The notes under the pieces were generated by a model. It saw only the letters and a program-made list of their open reading frames with translations. It was not told the DNA's origin and searched no databases. Shown piece after piece: positions 1 through 10,688 of a stretch of DNA of 64,000 bases; the first letter of the stretch is position 1; every line of letters starts with the position of its first letter. Origin of the DNA: Branchiostoma floridae (Eukaryota > Chordata > Leptocardii > Amphioxiformes > Branchiostomatidae); the NCBI RefSeq assembly GCF_000003815.2, contig NC_049983.1, forward strand, positions 15,143,060-15,207,059, written 5' to 3'. Made by a program: the position numbers and the translations under genes.

Positions 1-154
1 TACTCTCTCTTGCCCTAGTTAGTAGTATACCAAATATATAGTAATAGCCTTAGTTAGCCGCTTGGCCTACACGTAACACTCGTTTGGGGGAGGGTATGGT
101 GAAATATTCTTCAGAACCGGAGTTAACATACTGCGTTCCAACATCTGGAAGTAA

Positions 155-606
155 CACTTACGGAAACATACGATCCTAACGGAAAACATACGATCCTTAC
201 GGAAAACATACCATCCTTACGGAAAACGTACGATCCACTACAAAGTAAAATACGATCCTTGCGGAAATCATACGATCATTACGGAAATCCATACGATCCT
301 TACGGAAATCATACGATCCTTACTAATTTGTTGCCGCCACACCAGGTCGGGCTCTGTTCAGACTAACATCCTTTCTTTACTAGCCTAGCGGTATAAAATA
401 CATCCATGTGTCACCCAATAAGTTAGCACTACGCCGGTAGTGCAGGTGGAAGTTTTAGGGCTTAGCAGAGTGGGATAATCTCGATATCGTTGGAAGAAAT
501 GCAAGTTCCAAGGCCACCATGTTGAATTAGTAAGGATCGTATGATTTCCGTAAGGATCGTATGTTTCTTAGTAGTGAATCGTATGATTTCCGTAAGGATC
601 GGATGA
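155..606. repeat. 20-bp tandem array with inverted partner block
   Basis: About nine degenerate copies of TTACGGAAAACATACGATCC lie at 155-330. The reverse-complement unit, GGATCGTATGATTTCCGTAA, recurs about four times at 530-606. The two blocks face each other across roughly 200 bp of unrelated sequence, so the whole can fold back on itself. Confidence 0.8.
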
Positions 607-1117
607 ATACTTAGGCATCCCTGGTCTTGTAGTTGTATGCTGGAAGAAAACAACTTTCCAACAGACCTGAGTCAGCAATACAGATGTGCCCTATGTGGCA
701 CCGCCATGTAGGGCTGATACCAATTAGAATTTTACCATGGTCGATATTGAGGAGGGCCCCCAAGGAGGGGGGGGGGGGGGGGTACCGACAAAGCTCTAAG
801 CTAAATTCGGGAAAGGCGGGTACGTAATACGCTAAATTATGGACGCTTCATTACGCTCTACGCTAAATTGCGAAGTTTCCAAATGCATTGTGCAAATCTT
901 AATCGTCTTCTGGGTGAATTCCACCGACGGCAGAACACGTGAAGAGGAGATCCAACAACTTGAACTTATAATTCCATCAACAATATTCAAACAGCTACTT
1001 AGCCGATATAAAAGCGCCCGTCTTGCTGGCCAGAGGCGGCGACAGCAAATTTCTTATGTGACGTTATTTTCAGCACTTGTAGCATCGAAAGCGGAGACGC
1101 GACAATCTTAAGGGGCG

Positions 1118-1905
1118 TCCCGGGGGCATGCTCCCCCGGGAATATTGTGAAATCTTGACCCTCTTAAACACTATTTTCTGCATTTTGAAGGGCAAACTTT
1201 GCTCACAGACTATCTATCTATCGGTCGGCCGCAAGGCGGGCGACTGCAAGTCTCCACTGTTTCTTGTCGGCAGCCAGGGTTTTGATCTGCCCCGGTGAAT
1301 CTGCCCCACAGACTAAGCTAAGTTGAATGGCATTTCAATTAGAAATTCACATGGTCTCAGCTTTAAGCTGTTGATGACAACACCCCCAAACATCATTTTC
1401 AGATTTCGAGTGCTGAAACTAGTGAAAGCACGAACTGTCGCAAGGTACGTACGGGAAAATCTTAAAATTTGTACCCTCTGAAACACCATTTTCTGCATTT
1501 TGAGGGACAAATTTTGCTGGCAGACTATATGCTCAATGTAATGACACTTCTGTCATGACGTCAGAGAGAAGTTTTTGAGGGCGACGAGCGCTGGAGAGTC
1601 GTGAGCGCCGGAGGCCCAAGCCGTCGCCCAGAGGCCAAGGCCCGCCCAGAGAAAAAATTGAAATCTTGACCCCCTCAAATGCCATTTCCTGCACATTTTG
1701 CTTGTTTAATAACCAAGTTCGGTAAAGAAATTTCTACTAGTTGGGAGGCGACGGTCCCGCAACATATTTTCACCATGTCCACTGCCGAAGGGGTGAGCCA
1801 ATTGTAAGGAAGGTCCAGCGAAATTTTGAAATCTGGACCCTTTGAAACGCAATTTCATGCCTTTTCACGGGTAAACTAGCTTTGCCGGTAGACTAGTTAA
1901 GTTTA
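1118..1905. repeat. Dispersed repeat, four degenerate copies
   Basis: A perfect palindrome (arms TCCCGGGGGCAT) at 1118-1141 heads the first copy. The following text, close to GAAATCTTGACCCTCT then CATTTTCTGCATTTTGA then GGCAAATTTTGCTGG, recurs near 1149, 1452, 1656 and 1830. No coding content is seen. The family resembles interspersed repeats common in marine invertebrate genomes, but I did not assign a name. Confidence 0.6.
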
Positions 1906-3165
1906 ATGAAATTTTGATTACGCTTTACGAACAATTCATATGAATTACGTTTTACGGTAAAACCCGGTTAGCTTCTACGTAATACGTTAAATTAAAGGGG
2001 CCAATATCGCTCGACGCAAAATTACGCTCTACGTTGAATTCGAGCGTTCCCGCTACGGAGTACGTAGAATTAAAACCGTCGATTACGCTCTACGGAAAAG
2101 GGCTTGCGGGCCCCCATTGAGCGAAGGAGGCCTTAGTACTGTATGCGTGCATTATTCTCCAAGTTGAGGTTGTGTCGGAGCGAGTCGGTAAAAATCCTAC
2201 TAGTATATCTCCGCGACTCAACCCCTGCTTGGAGAATGTGCTGGCATACCAAAACATTTTGACACCATCATCACCGTACGGTCGTCAAATGATTGTACTG
2301 CACTGCAGCCTGTTGTTTTCTCTGAAATACAGCGTGTGGCTGACAAATATTTTGCCACCGTTTCACCACATCAAATCTTGTAGTCTTGTAGGATTTGAAC
2401 CGACATGGCAGAACCTAACTCGCATTACCGATACTTTTTCAAATTTTTCTATCCGCACTATTTTACATCCGCGCCCTGTGGGTTCTTGGGTCGCGGATGG
2501 ATACAGTCACTCTATTCTGCGGTCGGATGTTTTTCAGGACAGCACGGTTGATAGTTTAAACTTTGAGAATTTGAAAACTGTTGCCTGCGTTTATAGAAGC
2601 TCTCATCAGCTTTGTGTAAGTCCCTGGTCCAAGACCATCTTTAAGAAGGTCTCAGGAACCAGTTTATCAGGAAGACGTTGCAGGTAAGTACGAAAAGTTG
2701 TGACTGTAGATTGGAAAGAAAACGCCATGATTATGACTTGTTTTGTCACAAATTTGTGAGGCCCCAGGAGTGTAGCGAAAACTTTTCACCCGACCTTTAA
2801 CCGAACTTGAATCTCGAGCAATGTGTGTAAACAGAACATAGTCATATACTCTCTCTTGCCCGACTTTATCAAATATTTTAGCTCGTTTGGGGGAGGGTAT
2901 GGTACAAAATTCCTCAAAACCGGGGTTTGCTGCGTTCCAACATCTGGTTTCAACGGACACTTTGAGCACGCGTGTGAAGAGTTAGGGGGAAGTTCATTAA
3001 CTATCGCGCAGTTGTAGGGGAAGGGGAGGCTGTTGTTTGCCTTCATTTGTTTATCACCAGGACGTTATTACATCCTTGTTTCATTCAAACTTGGTAGCTG
3101 TTCATTTGTCAGCCAGACAGTCGTGGAACTTATGTCGCACATGAAAATGCAGGAATTGTTTTGTG

Positions 3166-3275
3166 TCTGTGTGTGCGCGCATTCATTTTGTGTGTTGTGT
3201 GATGTGCCTGTGTATGATATGTGTGTGTACATGTGTGTGTGTGTGTGTCGGAGATGTACATGTGTGTGATGTACA
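3166..3275. repeat. GT-rich microsatellite
   Basis: Imperfect (GT)n with interspersed TGCGC and ATGTACATG steps. It has no coding meaning; short frames through it are artefacts of the repeat. Confidence 0.85.
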
Positions 3276-3621
3276 TATGTGATATGAATCTCTGAATCTG
3301 TGTTTCACCGAGGTCGCTCATGTTTGTTTTATTTACTTTGGAACAGACAAGGACAATGTGGCACTGCACACTCAAGTTAGTAACTTATTTTAGCAGTACA
3401 GATAGAAGGTAAAGATATTAATTTCTCTCCCCCACTGAAGTCAGGCACCCATTTTTACACCTGGGTGAAGTGAGGATAGAACATTGGGGCCACGACAGGT
3501 ACTAGTATCTCGAGCCCAACATTTTACCAGTTATGCCAGATTTGCTCATGTTTAAAAGCCATACCAAATTGACTTGTTTCATATGACCTTTGCAGAAGTG
3601 ATTTGGACCATTACTACCATC

Positions 3622-4512
3622 ATGGCAACCAGTGGAATTGGCTCGGATGAAATGGGAAGCTGTTTAGAAGGGGAGTTTGGTGGCAACACTGTGACTGCAA
3701 AACACTACACGTGTGAGGAGTGCAGCAAGCAGCTCAGTTATCCGAGTCTACTGAAAAGACACCTGCGTTCTCACACAAAACCCTACAGGTGTGAGGAGTG
3801 TAGCAAGCAGTTCAGTCAGCTGGATCAGCTAAAGACTCACATACAAACTCACACAGGTCAAAAACCCTACATGTGTGAGCAATGTGGCAAACAGTTCAGT
3901 GAGCTGAGCAGTCTGAAGAAACACATGCGGACTCACACTGGTGAGAAACCATACAGGTGTGAGGAGTGCAACAAGCAGTTCAGTCAGCTGGGCAATCTAA
4001 AGACTCACTTTCGCACTCACACAGGTGAGAAACCCTACAAGTGTGGGGAGTGCAGCAGGCAGTTTACAACCCTAAATCATTTAAAGAGGCACATGCAAAC
4101 TCACACAGGGGAAAAACCCTACAGGTGTGAGGAGTGCAACAAGCAGTTCAGTCATCTGTGCAATTTAAAGAGTCATGTGCGTTATCACACTGGCGAAAAA
4201 CCCTACAGATGTAAGGAGTACAGCAAGCAGTTTAGTCAGCTACATCATCTGAAGTCTCACATGCGTAGTCACACAGGCGAGAAACCCTACAAGTGTGAGG
4301 AGTGCAGCAGGCAGTTCAGTGAGCTGAGCACTCTAAAGAAACACATGCGGACTCACACAGGTGAGAAACCGTACAGATGTGAGGAGTGCAGCAGGCAGTT
4401 CAGTCAGCAGAATGATGTAAAGAGACACATGCAGACTCACACAGGAGAGGAACCCTACAGGTGTGAGGAGTGCAACAAGACTGGATCGACTGGATCGTGT
4501 AAAAAGACATGA
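3622..4512 (+). CDS. C2H2 zinc-finger protein, last finger decayed
   Basis: Predicted nuclear DNA-binding protein of 296 residues in one coding exon. I start at the ATG at 3622 (MATSGIGSDEMG), because a pyrimidine-poor but plausible acceptor TTTGCAG ends at 3595 just upstream, so the earlier ATG at 3574 is probably intronic. Ten tandem Kruppel-type units follow a 32-residue leader. Most linkers are HTGEKPY; the first (SHTKPY) is shortened. Finger 7 reads CKEY where the second zinc cysteine should be, so it cannot bind zinc normally. Finger 10 keeps only its CEEC knuckle and then runs into GSTGSCKKT and a stop. The DNA just past it still resembles finger sequence in another frame, so small deletions probably ended the array. 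This is a lineage-expanded gene type, and the target sequence cannot be predicted here. Confidence 0.85.
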   Translation: MATSGIGSDEMGSCLEGEFGGNTVTAKHYTCEECSKQLSYPSLLKRHLRSHTKPYRCEECSKQFSQLDQLKTHIQTHTGQKPYMCEQCGKQFSELSSLKKHMRTHTGEKPYRCEECNKQFSQLGNLKTHFRTHTGEKPYKCGECSRQFTTLNHLKRHMQTHTGEKPYRCEECNKQFSHLCNLKSHVRYHTGEKPYRCKEYSKQFSQLHHLKSHMRSHTGEKPYKCEECSRQFSELSTLKKHMRTHTGEKPYRCEECSRQFSQQNDVKRHMQTHTGEEPYRCEECNKTGSTGSCKKT

Positions 4513-4932
4513 AGACTCACACTGGGCACAGTTCTTAAAGATGTGAGAACAGAAAGACTCGAGAACTGGTGGTCTGTATGATGCTGATATTCAGAGTCTA
4601 CTGGGCTGCTACAGTGGTCTGGGTGGCGACACCCGACATAAGTCAAGTACATAACTCTATCTGAAGCTTGAAAATACAAAGGAAGAAAACAATGACATTC
4701 TGAAAGTGGAAATATTTGTTTTTTTACCACTAACAGTTTATGATTTAAAATATCAGTCAGTTGGATGTACAGATTCTTCAGGATAAAAAAAAGGGAAAAT
4801 GAAAATAAGAAATAGTTCCGGTCTGCTTCTAGTGTTGTAACAGTTTTTGTTATTTCTGTTCTTTCTGTTTTTATTTAGTTCGCGCCATACAACTGCTAAC
4901 AGTGTAGGACTGAGGTGAGGCTTTTTACTTAC

Positions 4933-5283
4933 CAGGGCTCGAAATACTGGGTGCATGTCACCCAAAATTGGAGCTGTGCACCCAATTATTTTCTGTGGGT
5001 GCACAGGGTGCACCAAAATATTCTTTTTTCATTTATGTATGTAAAGATATCAAACTTTCAAAGAATACTATTACACAGCATATTCTCGGCATCTAAGTGT
5101 TAGAAAGATGATAAAAAATGTCTGTCATGGTACTTGTTTAAGAATTTGATAGCTTGTAACTAAGTTTTATTATTAGGTTATTAGTTGAATGTAAGTGGTG
5201 CACCCCAAAATTTTTTGGTGCACCCAATTTTTTTAACTGGGTGCGCCAGTGCACCTAATCCCAAAAATGGATTTCGAGCCCTG
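4933..5283. mobile_element. MITE, CAGGGCTCGAAAT termini
   Basis: Terminal inverted repeats CAGGGCTCGAAAT and ATTTCGAGCCCTG bound 351 bp that also contains inner inverted GGTGCACC blocks. CTTAC stands directly outside both ends, a likely 5-bp target duplication. No coding capacity. The same termini bound the elements at 26216-26554 and 32182-32690. Confidence 0.8.
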
Positions 5284-5501
5284 CTTACAGACTTACAAAG
5301 TTTCACTATAACTGTTCTTGATTTTCTACTTATTGAAAACAAACGATTTTACATCTTGATTTTGAGACTTATGGATGTACAACATATGTTTGACAGAGCA
5401 CATTTACTATCTAGTGTTGTGAGTTGTTAGCTTTAATTATAACTCCATATTCAGGGAGGCTTGTATAGCTCCCCCTGGCCATGTACTTTTGAGGAATGAT
5501 A

Positions 5502-5507
5502 AATAAA
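5502..5507 (+). terminator. Poly(A) signal of zinc-finger gene
   Basis: AATAAA followed by a T-rich stretch, about 1 kb after the zinc-finger stop codon. Confidence 0.5.
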
Positions 5508-5530
5508 GTTGTATGCAAACATTTGTTTGA

Positions 5531-6599
5531 TAGTTTAGTTTGTTTCTATTTACGAAAGTGTTTTCACAACCATAACAGTTGTTATCTGTATTGTGTTACA
5601 TGCTGCATAGATAAAGCCAGATTTTTACTATTTACTGCCATAAATATATAGCTGTTACTTTGTAATTGTAGTTCTACATTTAACCAGGTAGCATTTCATG
5701 AATTTTTAGCAAAAAGTAGTTCTGTTGTTCTTTGTTTCATTTCAACGTATATGTAGAGACATGTTTGGTCAATTTTGTATATTTACAGTTATCCAAGTTA
5801 CTGATATTTCTGTTTTAGTCTTTGATGTGCTATTGAAGTGACGTCATATTAAAGCAGCTTGGAATAGAAGTGTTTCGCTCTATTACAACAAGACAACAAC
5901 TGGGTAACAATTGAATTAAAGTTCACTGTACCTTAAGGTTACTCCAGTTCTCTTTTCTCTTATGTGGTAAAAAAAAAGATCACCGTTCAACAGAAATGCA
6001 GATCAGGTATCAAAATTGCTTTATGCTTATGCAATATACATGTATGTGCAAAATTCCTGATTTAAATGTTAATAACTAGCCTCCTATGTTGCGTAATGTT
6101 GTATTATATCAATTTCTCATTAGCCATGCATATTAAATGGAGATGTGAATACTTTGTGTATGTTTGAGTATAAAAAAGAGCGTTCAGCACCAAGGACAGG
6201 TCAACAACCCACAACCAATGATTTTTTTGGGTCATGAGGTAAAGGGATGTCTTGCCAGTCATATAACTTCTCTTGATTCATGGATATAAAGCATTTCATA
6301 GCAAACCTGAAGAAGTGAGCACCTCTACATAGGGACCACCTGGCCAATGTGAACACTTTTTTGTGGTCTCTTATATAATTTACCCATTCATACAAGAATT
6401 AAGAATCCTGTCTTCAGTTGTCAGATTTATCGGACTCGAGACACCTGGCAAACATTACACCTATAAGTTGTAATGGTTGATTACCTTATTCGTCACTAGC
6501 CTGATTGAATCTCGCTTATAGCAGCTCGCCCAACATCGGCCGGCCTCTGTGGGGAAGGGCCAGTTACAGCCCCGGACAGCAGAGTTTGTGTTACACAGA
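5531..6599. other. Intergenic DNA between convergent genes
   Basis: AT-rich sequence between the zinc-finger gene and the sialyltransferase. It probably includes the sialyltransferase 3' UTR, but I found no convincing minus-strand poly(A) signal close to the stop codon. Nothing else is recognised. Confidence 0.5.
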
Positions 6600-9500
6600 C
6601 TAATGTACGTCATAACAAGGCTCTGTATGCAGTACCAGTGCCTTCCGCTGGTGGAGCGCCTGCAACGCCCGATACTCTTCAGTCATTTCGTGAGTAGGAT
6701 CGAAGTACCGTTTTTTCATGTGTCCATAGTAGTGGTATTTTATCCTTTGTCCATCTCGGTCCGTTAGAAACGGGTAGAACCCGTACAGGTGTATCTGGTC
6801 GCACAGGCAGGCCGCAACGGTGAATAAGACGTTCCCTGTCGATGGTCGGTTTACCCTGAACTCTGAGTTGTTCCACATCCTGGGAAGGTGAAAGTATGTA
6901 TCTTTTCATATGTAACATTTATAAGTACGTAAATGGTAATGCACAAACGATAAATGCACAATTTTAGTAGCCTCCGTCGTAGACTATCATCATTTATGGG
7001 GCAGGAGGCACTGGTTAGCGATTTTCAACGTTGGCTCGAGCCGGAGCGAACACCTTTCCTCGGCAAACTCTCTTTCCCGGCATAAGAGAACTTAGTCAAC
7101 GTAAAAATCGCGAACCAACACTATCAGCACCCCTCCCCCATAAAATAAAAGCAAGTGTCGCTTGAAGTCTGCGACGGAGACTACAATCTTGTCATCCCGA
7201 TAGATTCTAAGATTGATAGGCAAATGCTGAAACTGTTGTAAATAAATCAAGAAGTTCTAAAACAAGAAATCTTTTAAGAAAAGCTGTGCATTGCCGCGTA
7301 TTTCATGACTGAACTGCTGAGAGCGACACCTAACTTCTTCAGTAGGAAATGCAGCAAAAGGGGATATTGGAAATTTACCTCATTATCATAATTTATGTCA
7401 CATGAATTATTGGCACATTACAACAGGTTTTGTAAAACCTTTTGACCCACAATGAATATGCATTATTTTTCATTACCAAATAAGTTCCTTCTGATGCCAA
7501 TTGTGATATATCTTTATATTAACCTGGTGAGTTAAACCGCTAATTGATTACGCTGGACCCCATACAGTAACATGCTCTAGAAGAAAGTTTTATACTCGCC
7601 TGAATGTACCATGTTCTAACTAGGCATTGTAACTCGCAAAGGAAAGAAGGGCCTTTGGAAGGGCTGGGTTAAAAGGTCCGTCCATTGATCCAACCATGGA
7701 AGAAAGCTGGCATAAGGCATTGCCGCTGGCGCGGCAATGCAAAAAACCTCCAGGGGTGCTATTTTCCAATATAAATGATGACTTCAGGAAGTCAAAATTG
7801 CATGCTACATTATCCTTTACGGAATACACTGCCTGAAGAAGTCCCCAAAATCGGGCTACAGACAATTTCAGGGGCAACAAGAAAATAAAATGTCATTGAT
7901 GCATGAATCTATTGGATATAACACCATCTTAAGTTCTGGAGTTAAGGCACCTGTCATGAAGTACTTACGCCATTATCTTTTCATTTGTGTTCCATGGCGC
8001 GTACGATAACTTGACCGGCAGTTGATATTGAAGTATCACTCTGTTAGTGATCTCCACGTTTGTATATCCTATGGGCGACACAAAGGCAGGGATGTGCAGA
8101 ATCTGGTCCTCGAGGAGACGCAGTCGTTTTACAAACTTCTCTCGTAGGACCGATTCATTTTCAAGGTCTCCTTCGTAGTTGTGCGAGAGAACAGACGGAT
8201 TCATGGTGGTGAAGTTAGACTTTGTCCCCACGTCCTTCTCATAGCCTTCAATTACAGGAAGGTTCGATCTGAACACGAAGTCTGCTGAGTCGATCTGAGG
8301 ACCACAACGGCTGCCTAGCAGGATCCCAGAATTCCCCACGACAGCACAAGACCGGAAGTGCTTGTCAAGAAGGGGTGACGACTCGGGAACTAGGCGGTAG
8401 AATTCTTGGGTTATTTTAGGCTTCTTCCCTCGCCGTTCGAGTTCGTACCTGATGCGTTTTCCTGGGTAGACTTGGGACTTGTTCACGGTGAGGTCTTTGT
8501 TGGGGTTGAAATAGGTCAAAACCCACTTTCTGTATGAAGAGCATTTAAAAGGAGTCAGCAGGAAAGTTCATCTGAGTTGGTCAAATTCAACCTCCTTGGC
8601 AAAATGCACTATGAAGAGGTAAACTACGCCAAATAGCAGTTTCTCAAGGTACTGGTTATGGTTTAACGGTTCAAAGTCATATCCAGTTGCTTGAGAAACT
8701 GCTATTTCACGTATCTTATTACCTGTATGTATAATAATAATTTTGACCGTTTCTAAAATCATATCCATTTGTTTTGAGTAACTGTTACCCCTGTCAAGTA
8801 GAGTTTGTGAATGTCTTGTTTCATTCTGACATTCATTATTGTAAACTTCGTGCTTCTTGTATGTAATTTCCTGCCTACGCAACTTTGGACCCTATCTTAA
8901 CTGTCTTCATGTCGCCAATCTCTGGCACCTGGCCCTTATACCACCTTCGCCCTCACATCCTGTCACTTTAAAGTATTCAAATACTTGTGGACATACACCA
9001 AGACAAGCAGACACTGTTTTCCACACCTTATTCGTTCAACTTCCGTCCTATTGAATGTCGCTTCGCTGGCCTCTGTTGTTCCCGGTGATTTAATCCTGTT
9101 TAAATGCGTAAAACTTGCAAAAAAAGAGTGGTATTGCGATAAAACTTTAAGTGAATAATCACTAACCTCCTTTGCATACTTCGAGCAGGGCGCTGTTTGG
9201 TTAGTTTCCAAGTTGGCTGAGGCTCCCCGATAATGCGAAACTCCTTCCACGGTCAAGTACCTTTCTAGGCAAAGTCACTTCCACGGCAAACTCCCTTTCC
9301 CGGCATTCGAAAACCCTAGCCAACTTTGAAACCAGCCAACCATGAGTCAACCAGCCCCTTCTCCCACGTAAAATAAAAGTCAGCCCCACCCGAAGTCTGC
9401 GAAGGAGGCTATTAAATGACCATGACTACCAACAAAAAATGGAGACAACATCCACATCTATGTACTAGGCACATTCTACAAACACTCATTGAAAACGCAC

Positions 9501-10688
9501 TGAAAGAGATACACAGATCGATGCTACTGAAGTGAAGTGACACGGACTGATATAACATACTTCGCGTAATTCCACCAGGTGTCATTATACCGCCACCTCC
9601 AAAAACGTTGTTATAGAGGCCTTCTCAAGGTTGTCTTCAACACCTAACTATCTGAATTGTATTACATTTAGGATATTTTAACATTAAGTATTCAAGACAA
9701 TCTTGGGAAGACCTCTATACTAACGTTTTTTTTAGTTGGCGGTATTATGCCAACTGGTGGAATTATGATAGTCGATGTTACCCTGGGGGTCCAAACGACA
9801 CCGGTTTTATCAGTTGTAAATAAGAGTTCAGAGGTTAACAAGTTTGACCTTCCAAAATCACGTACCCGCCTGCAATGGGCTGTAGCCGAATCGTCGCGTC
9901 AGGTAGTTGCAGTAATCACACGGAATTAAAAATACACCGATCGGACATCATTAATTAATATAATGATTTCGTTTATGACATCCAAGTCACTGTGTAGGCG
10001 ATTTTTTAAGGGCACTTGGCACAACTTTATCTGCTAACTAGCTGAAGTCAGGGGGCAAGGATAAATTCTGCTTTCTTGACATCAGTCCTGCTCTTCGGAA
10101 AGGTTTACCTTACACACCAAATTAATAAATCTCCAAAAGTAATTTCTAACCCTCTTTTACGAATCCTGCATTCTTCAACTTTCAAGTATTTGATTCACAA
10201 TTGATATATCTCAATGGCCATAGATAACATTTTATCTAAGGGGTCGACAAATCTAACCGCCAACATTCATATTCAGTCTTACGGAACGTTCTGAAACCCT
10301 GTTGATCACCATTAGTATTCCAACAGTCCTTCACCGGTCAGCCCCCGTTTGATAGCCAAAACCTAAAAGTCAGAAAACCCACACTGGGAACATCCTAACG
10401 TATAACCCATTAATTTATCATGCATATGTGGTAACATGGCCAAGTGTCAGACTGAGAACTGTATGCCACAGACACAGTACCATAGTAGTGGAGGCTCTAA
10501 TTTGTAGTGACGAGCAATAGTTAATACTGTTGAACCTACCTGTAGTTCGGAGAAACGTCGGGGTTCCTTCCAGCTGTGCTAACTAGATCGTGGTGAGAAG
10601 GCTTCTGCGTTTTCGTGCTGGTGAAAACGGTAATCCCAAACGCGAACAGTACACCACAGACCATCAGTCGAAAATAAGTCTTTCTCAT
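6600..10688 (-). CDS. ST8Sia-type alpha-2,8-sialyltransferase
   Basis: Golgi type II glycosyltransferase that transfers sialic acid from CMP-sialic acid in alpha-2,8 linkage. Three exons join in phase: 10688-10540, 8529-7969 and 6879-6600, giving 329 residues, a usual family length. Exon 1 encodes a short basic tail and one membrane anchor (YFRLMVCGVLFAFGITVF, about residues 5-22). The large sialylmotif starts at CAVVGNSGILLGS (from residue 111) and continues through DVGTKSNFTTMNPS. The small motif RPSTGNVLFTVAACLCDQIH begins at residue 248. YHYY and the HxxxE very-small motif (H300, E304) follow. Cysteines 111, 125, 263 and 325 match the two conserved disulfides. The arginine-cysteine pair usual at the end of the large motif is FRSN here. 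Which family member it is (II/III/IV/VI-like), and whether it polysialylates, cannot be told from motifs alone. Confidence 0.93.
6968..7183. mobile_element. MITE in sialyltransferase intron 2
   Basis: Imperfect terminal inverted repeats TAGCCTCCGTCGTAGACT and AGTCTGCGACGGAGACTA bound 216 bp. The interior (CGGCAAACTCTCTTTCCCGG, then CCATAAAATAAAAG) closely matches the copy at 9163-9413 in intron 1 of the same gene. Confidence 0.7.
7717..7740. repeat. Perfect short hairpin
   Basis: Arms GCATTGCCGC and GCGGCAATGC around a TGGC loop, in intron 2 of the sialyltransferase. No function is apparent. Confidence 0.7.
8611..8733. repeat. Palindromic repeat, ACGCCAAATAGCA family
   Basis: Left arm ACGCCAAATAGCAGTTTCTC and right arm AAACTGCTATTTCACGT enclose a degenerate core with CATATCCAGTTGCTTGAG. 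Related copies lie at 41108-41505 (split by a SINE), 40629-40672 (remnant) and 58295-58432; one flank also occurs near 11350. Confidence 0.7.
9163..9413. mobile_element. MITE in sialyltransferase intron 1, same family
   Basis: Termini close to TAACCTCCTTTGCATACTTC and GAAGTCTGCGAAGGAGGCTA are inverted. The interior shares CACGGCAAACTCCCTTTCCC and CACGTAAAATAAAAGTCAGC with the element at 6968-7183. Confidence 0.65.
9568..9765. mobile_element. MITE with long inverted arms and TA flanks
   Basis: TAATTCCACCAG and CTGGTGGAATTA bound about 198 bp whose arms (roughly 70 bp each) are imperfect reverse complements, including ATACCGCCA and CTCTATA text on both sides. The TA at each edge suggests a TA-targeting (Tc1/mariner-like) non-autonomous element in sialyltransferase intron 1. 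Confidence 0.65.

Larger units (their letters stand above)
1..3573. other. Gene-free repeat-rich flank
   Basis: I see no convincing coding exon here. The stretch holds a 20-bp tandem array with an inverted block, a run of 16 G at 767-782, dispersed repeats with a palindromic head, AT-rich motifs of the type TACGCTAAATTACG near 825-870 and 1905-2100, and a GT microsatellite. An open frame at 2172-2687 lacks recognisable domains or codon signal. The sequence at 1-148 resembles 2848-2948 (both carry CTCGTTTGGGGGAGGGTATGG-like text and end in GCGTTCCAACATCTGG). Confidence 0.6.
4513..5530 (+). other. Probable 3' UTR of the zinc-finger gene
   Basis: No other coding signal follows the stop at 4512. 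A canonical AATAAA lies at 5502-5507 and is the first strong polyadenylation signal I see on this strand. The UTR would therefore include the small transposon at 4933-5283. Confidence 0.5.

Noticed and set aside
2172-2687. 171-codon open frame on the plus strand
   Set aside because: No domain, low-complexity surroundings and no splice context; probably chance in repeat DNA.
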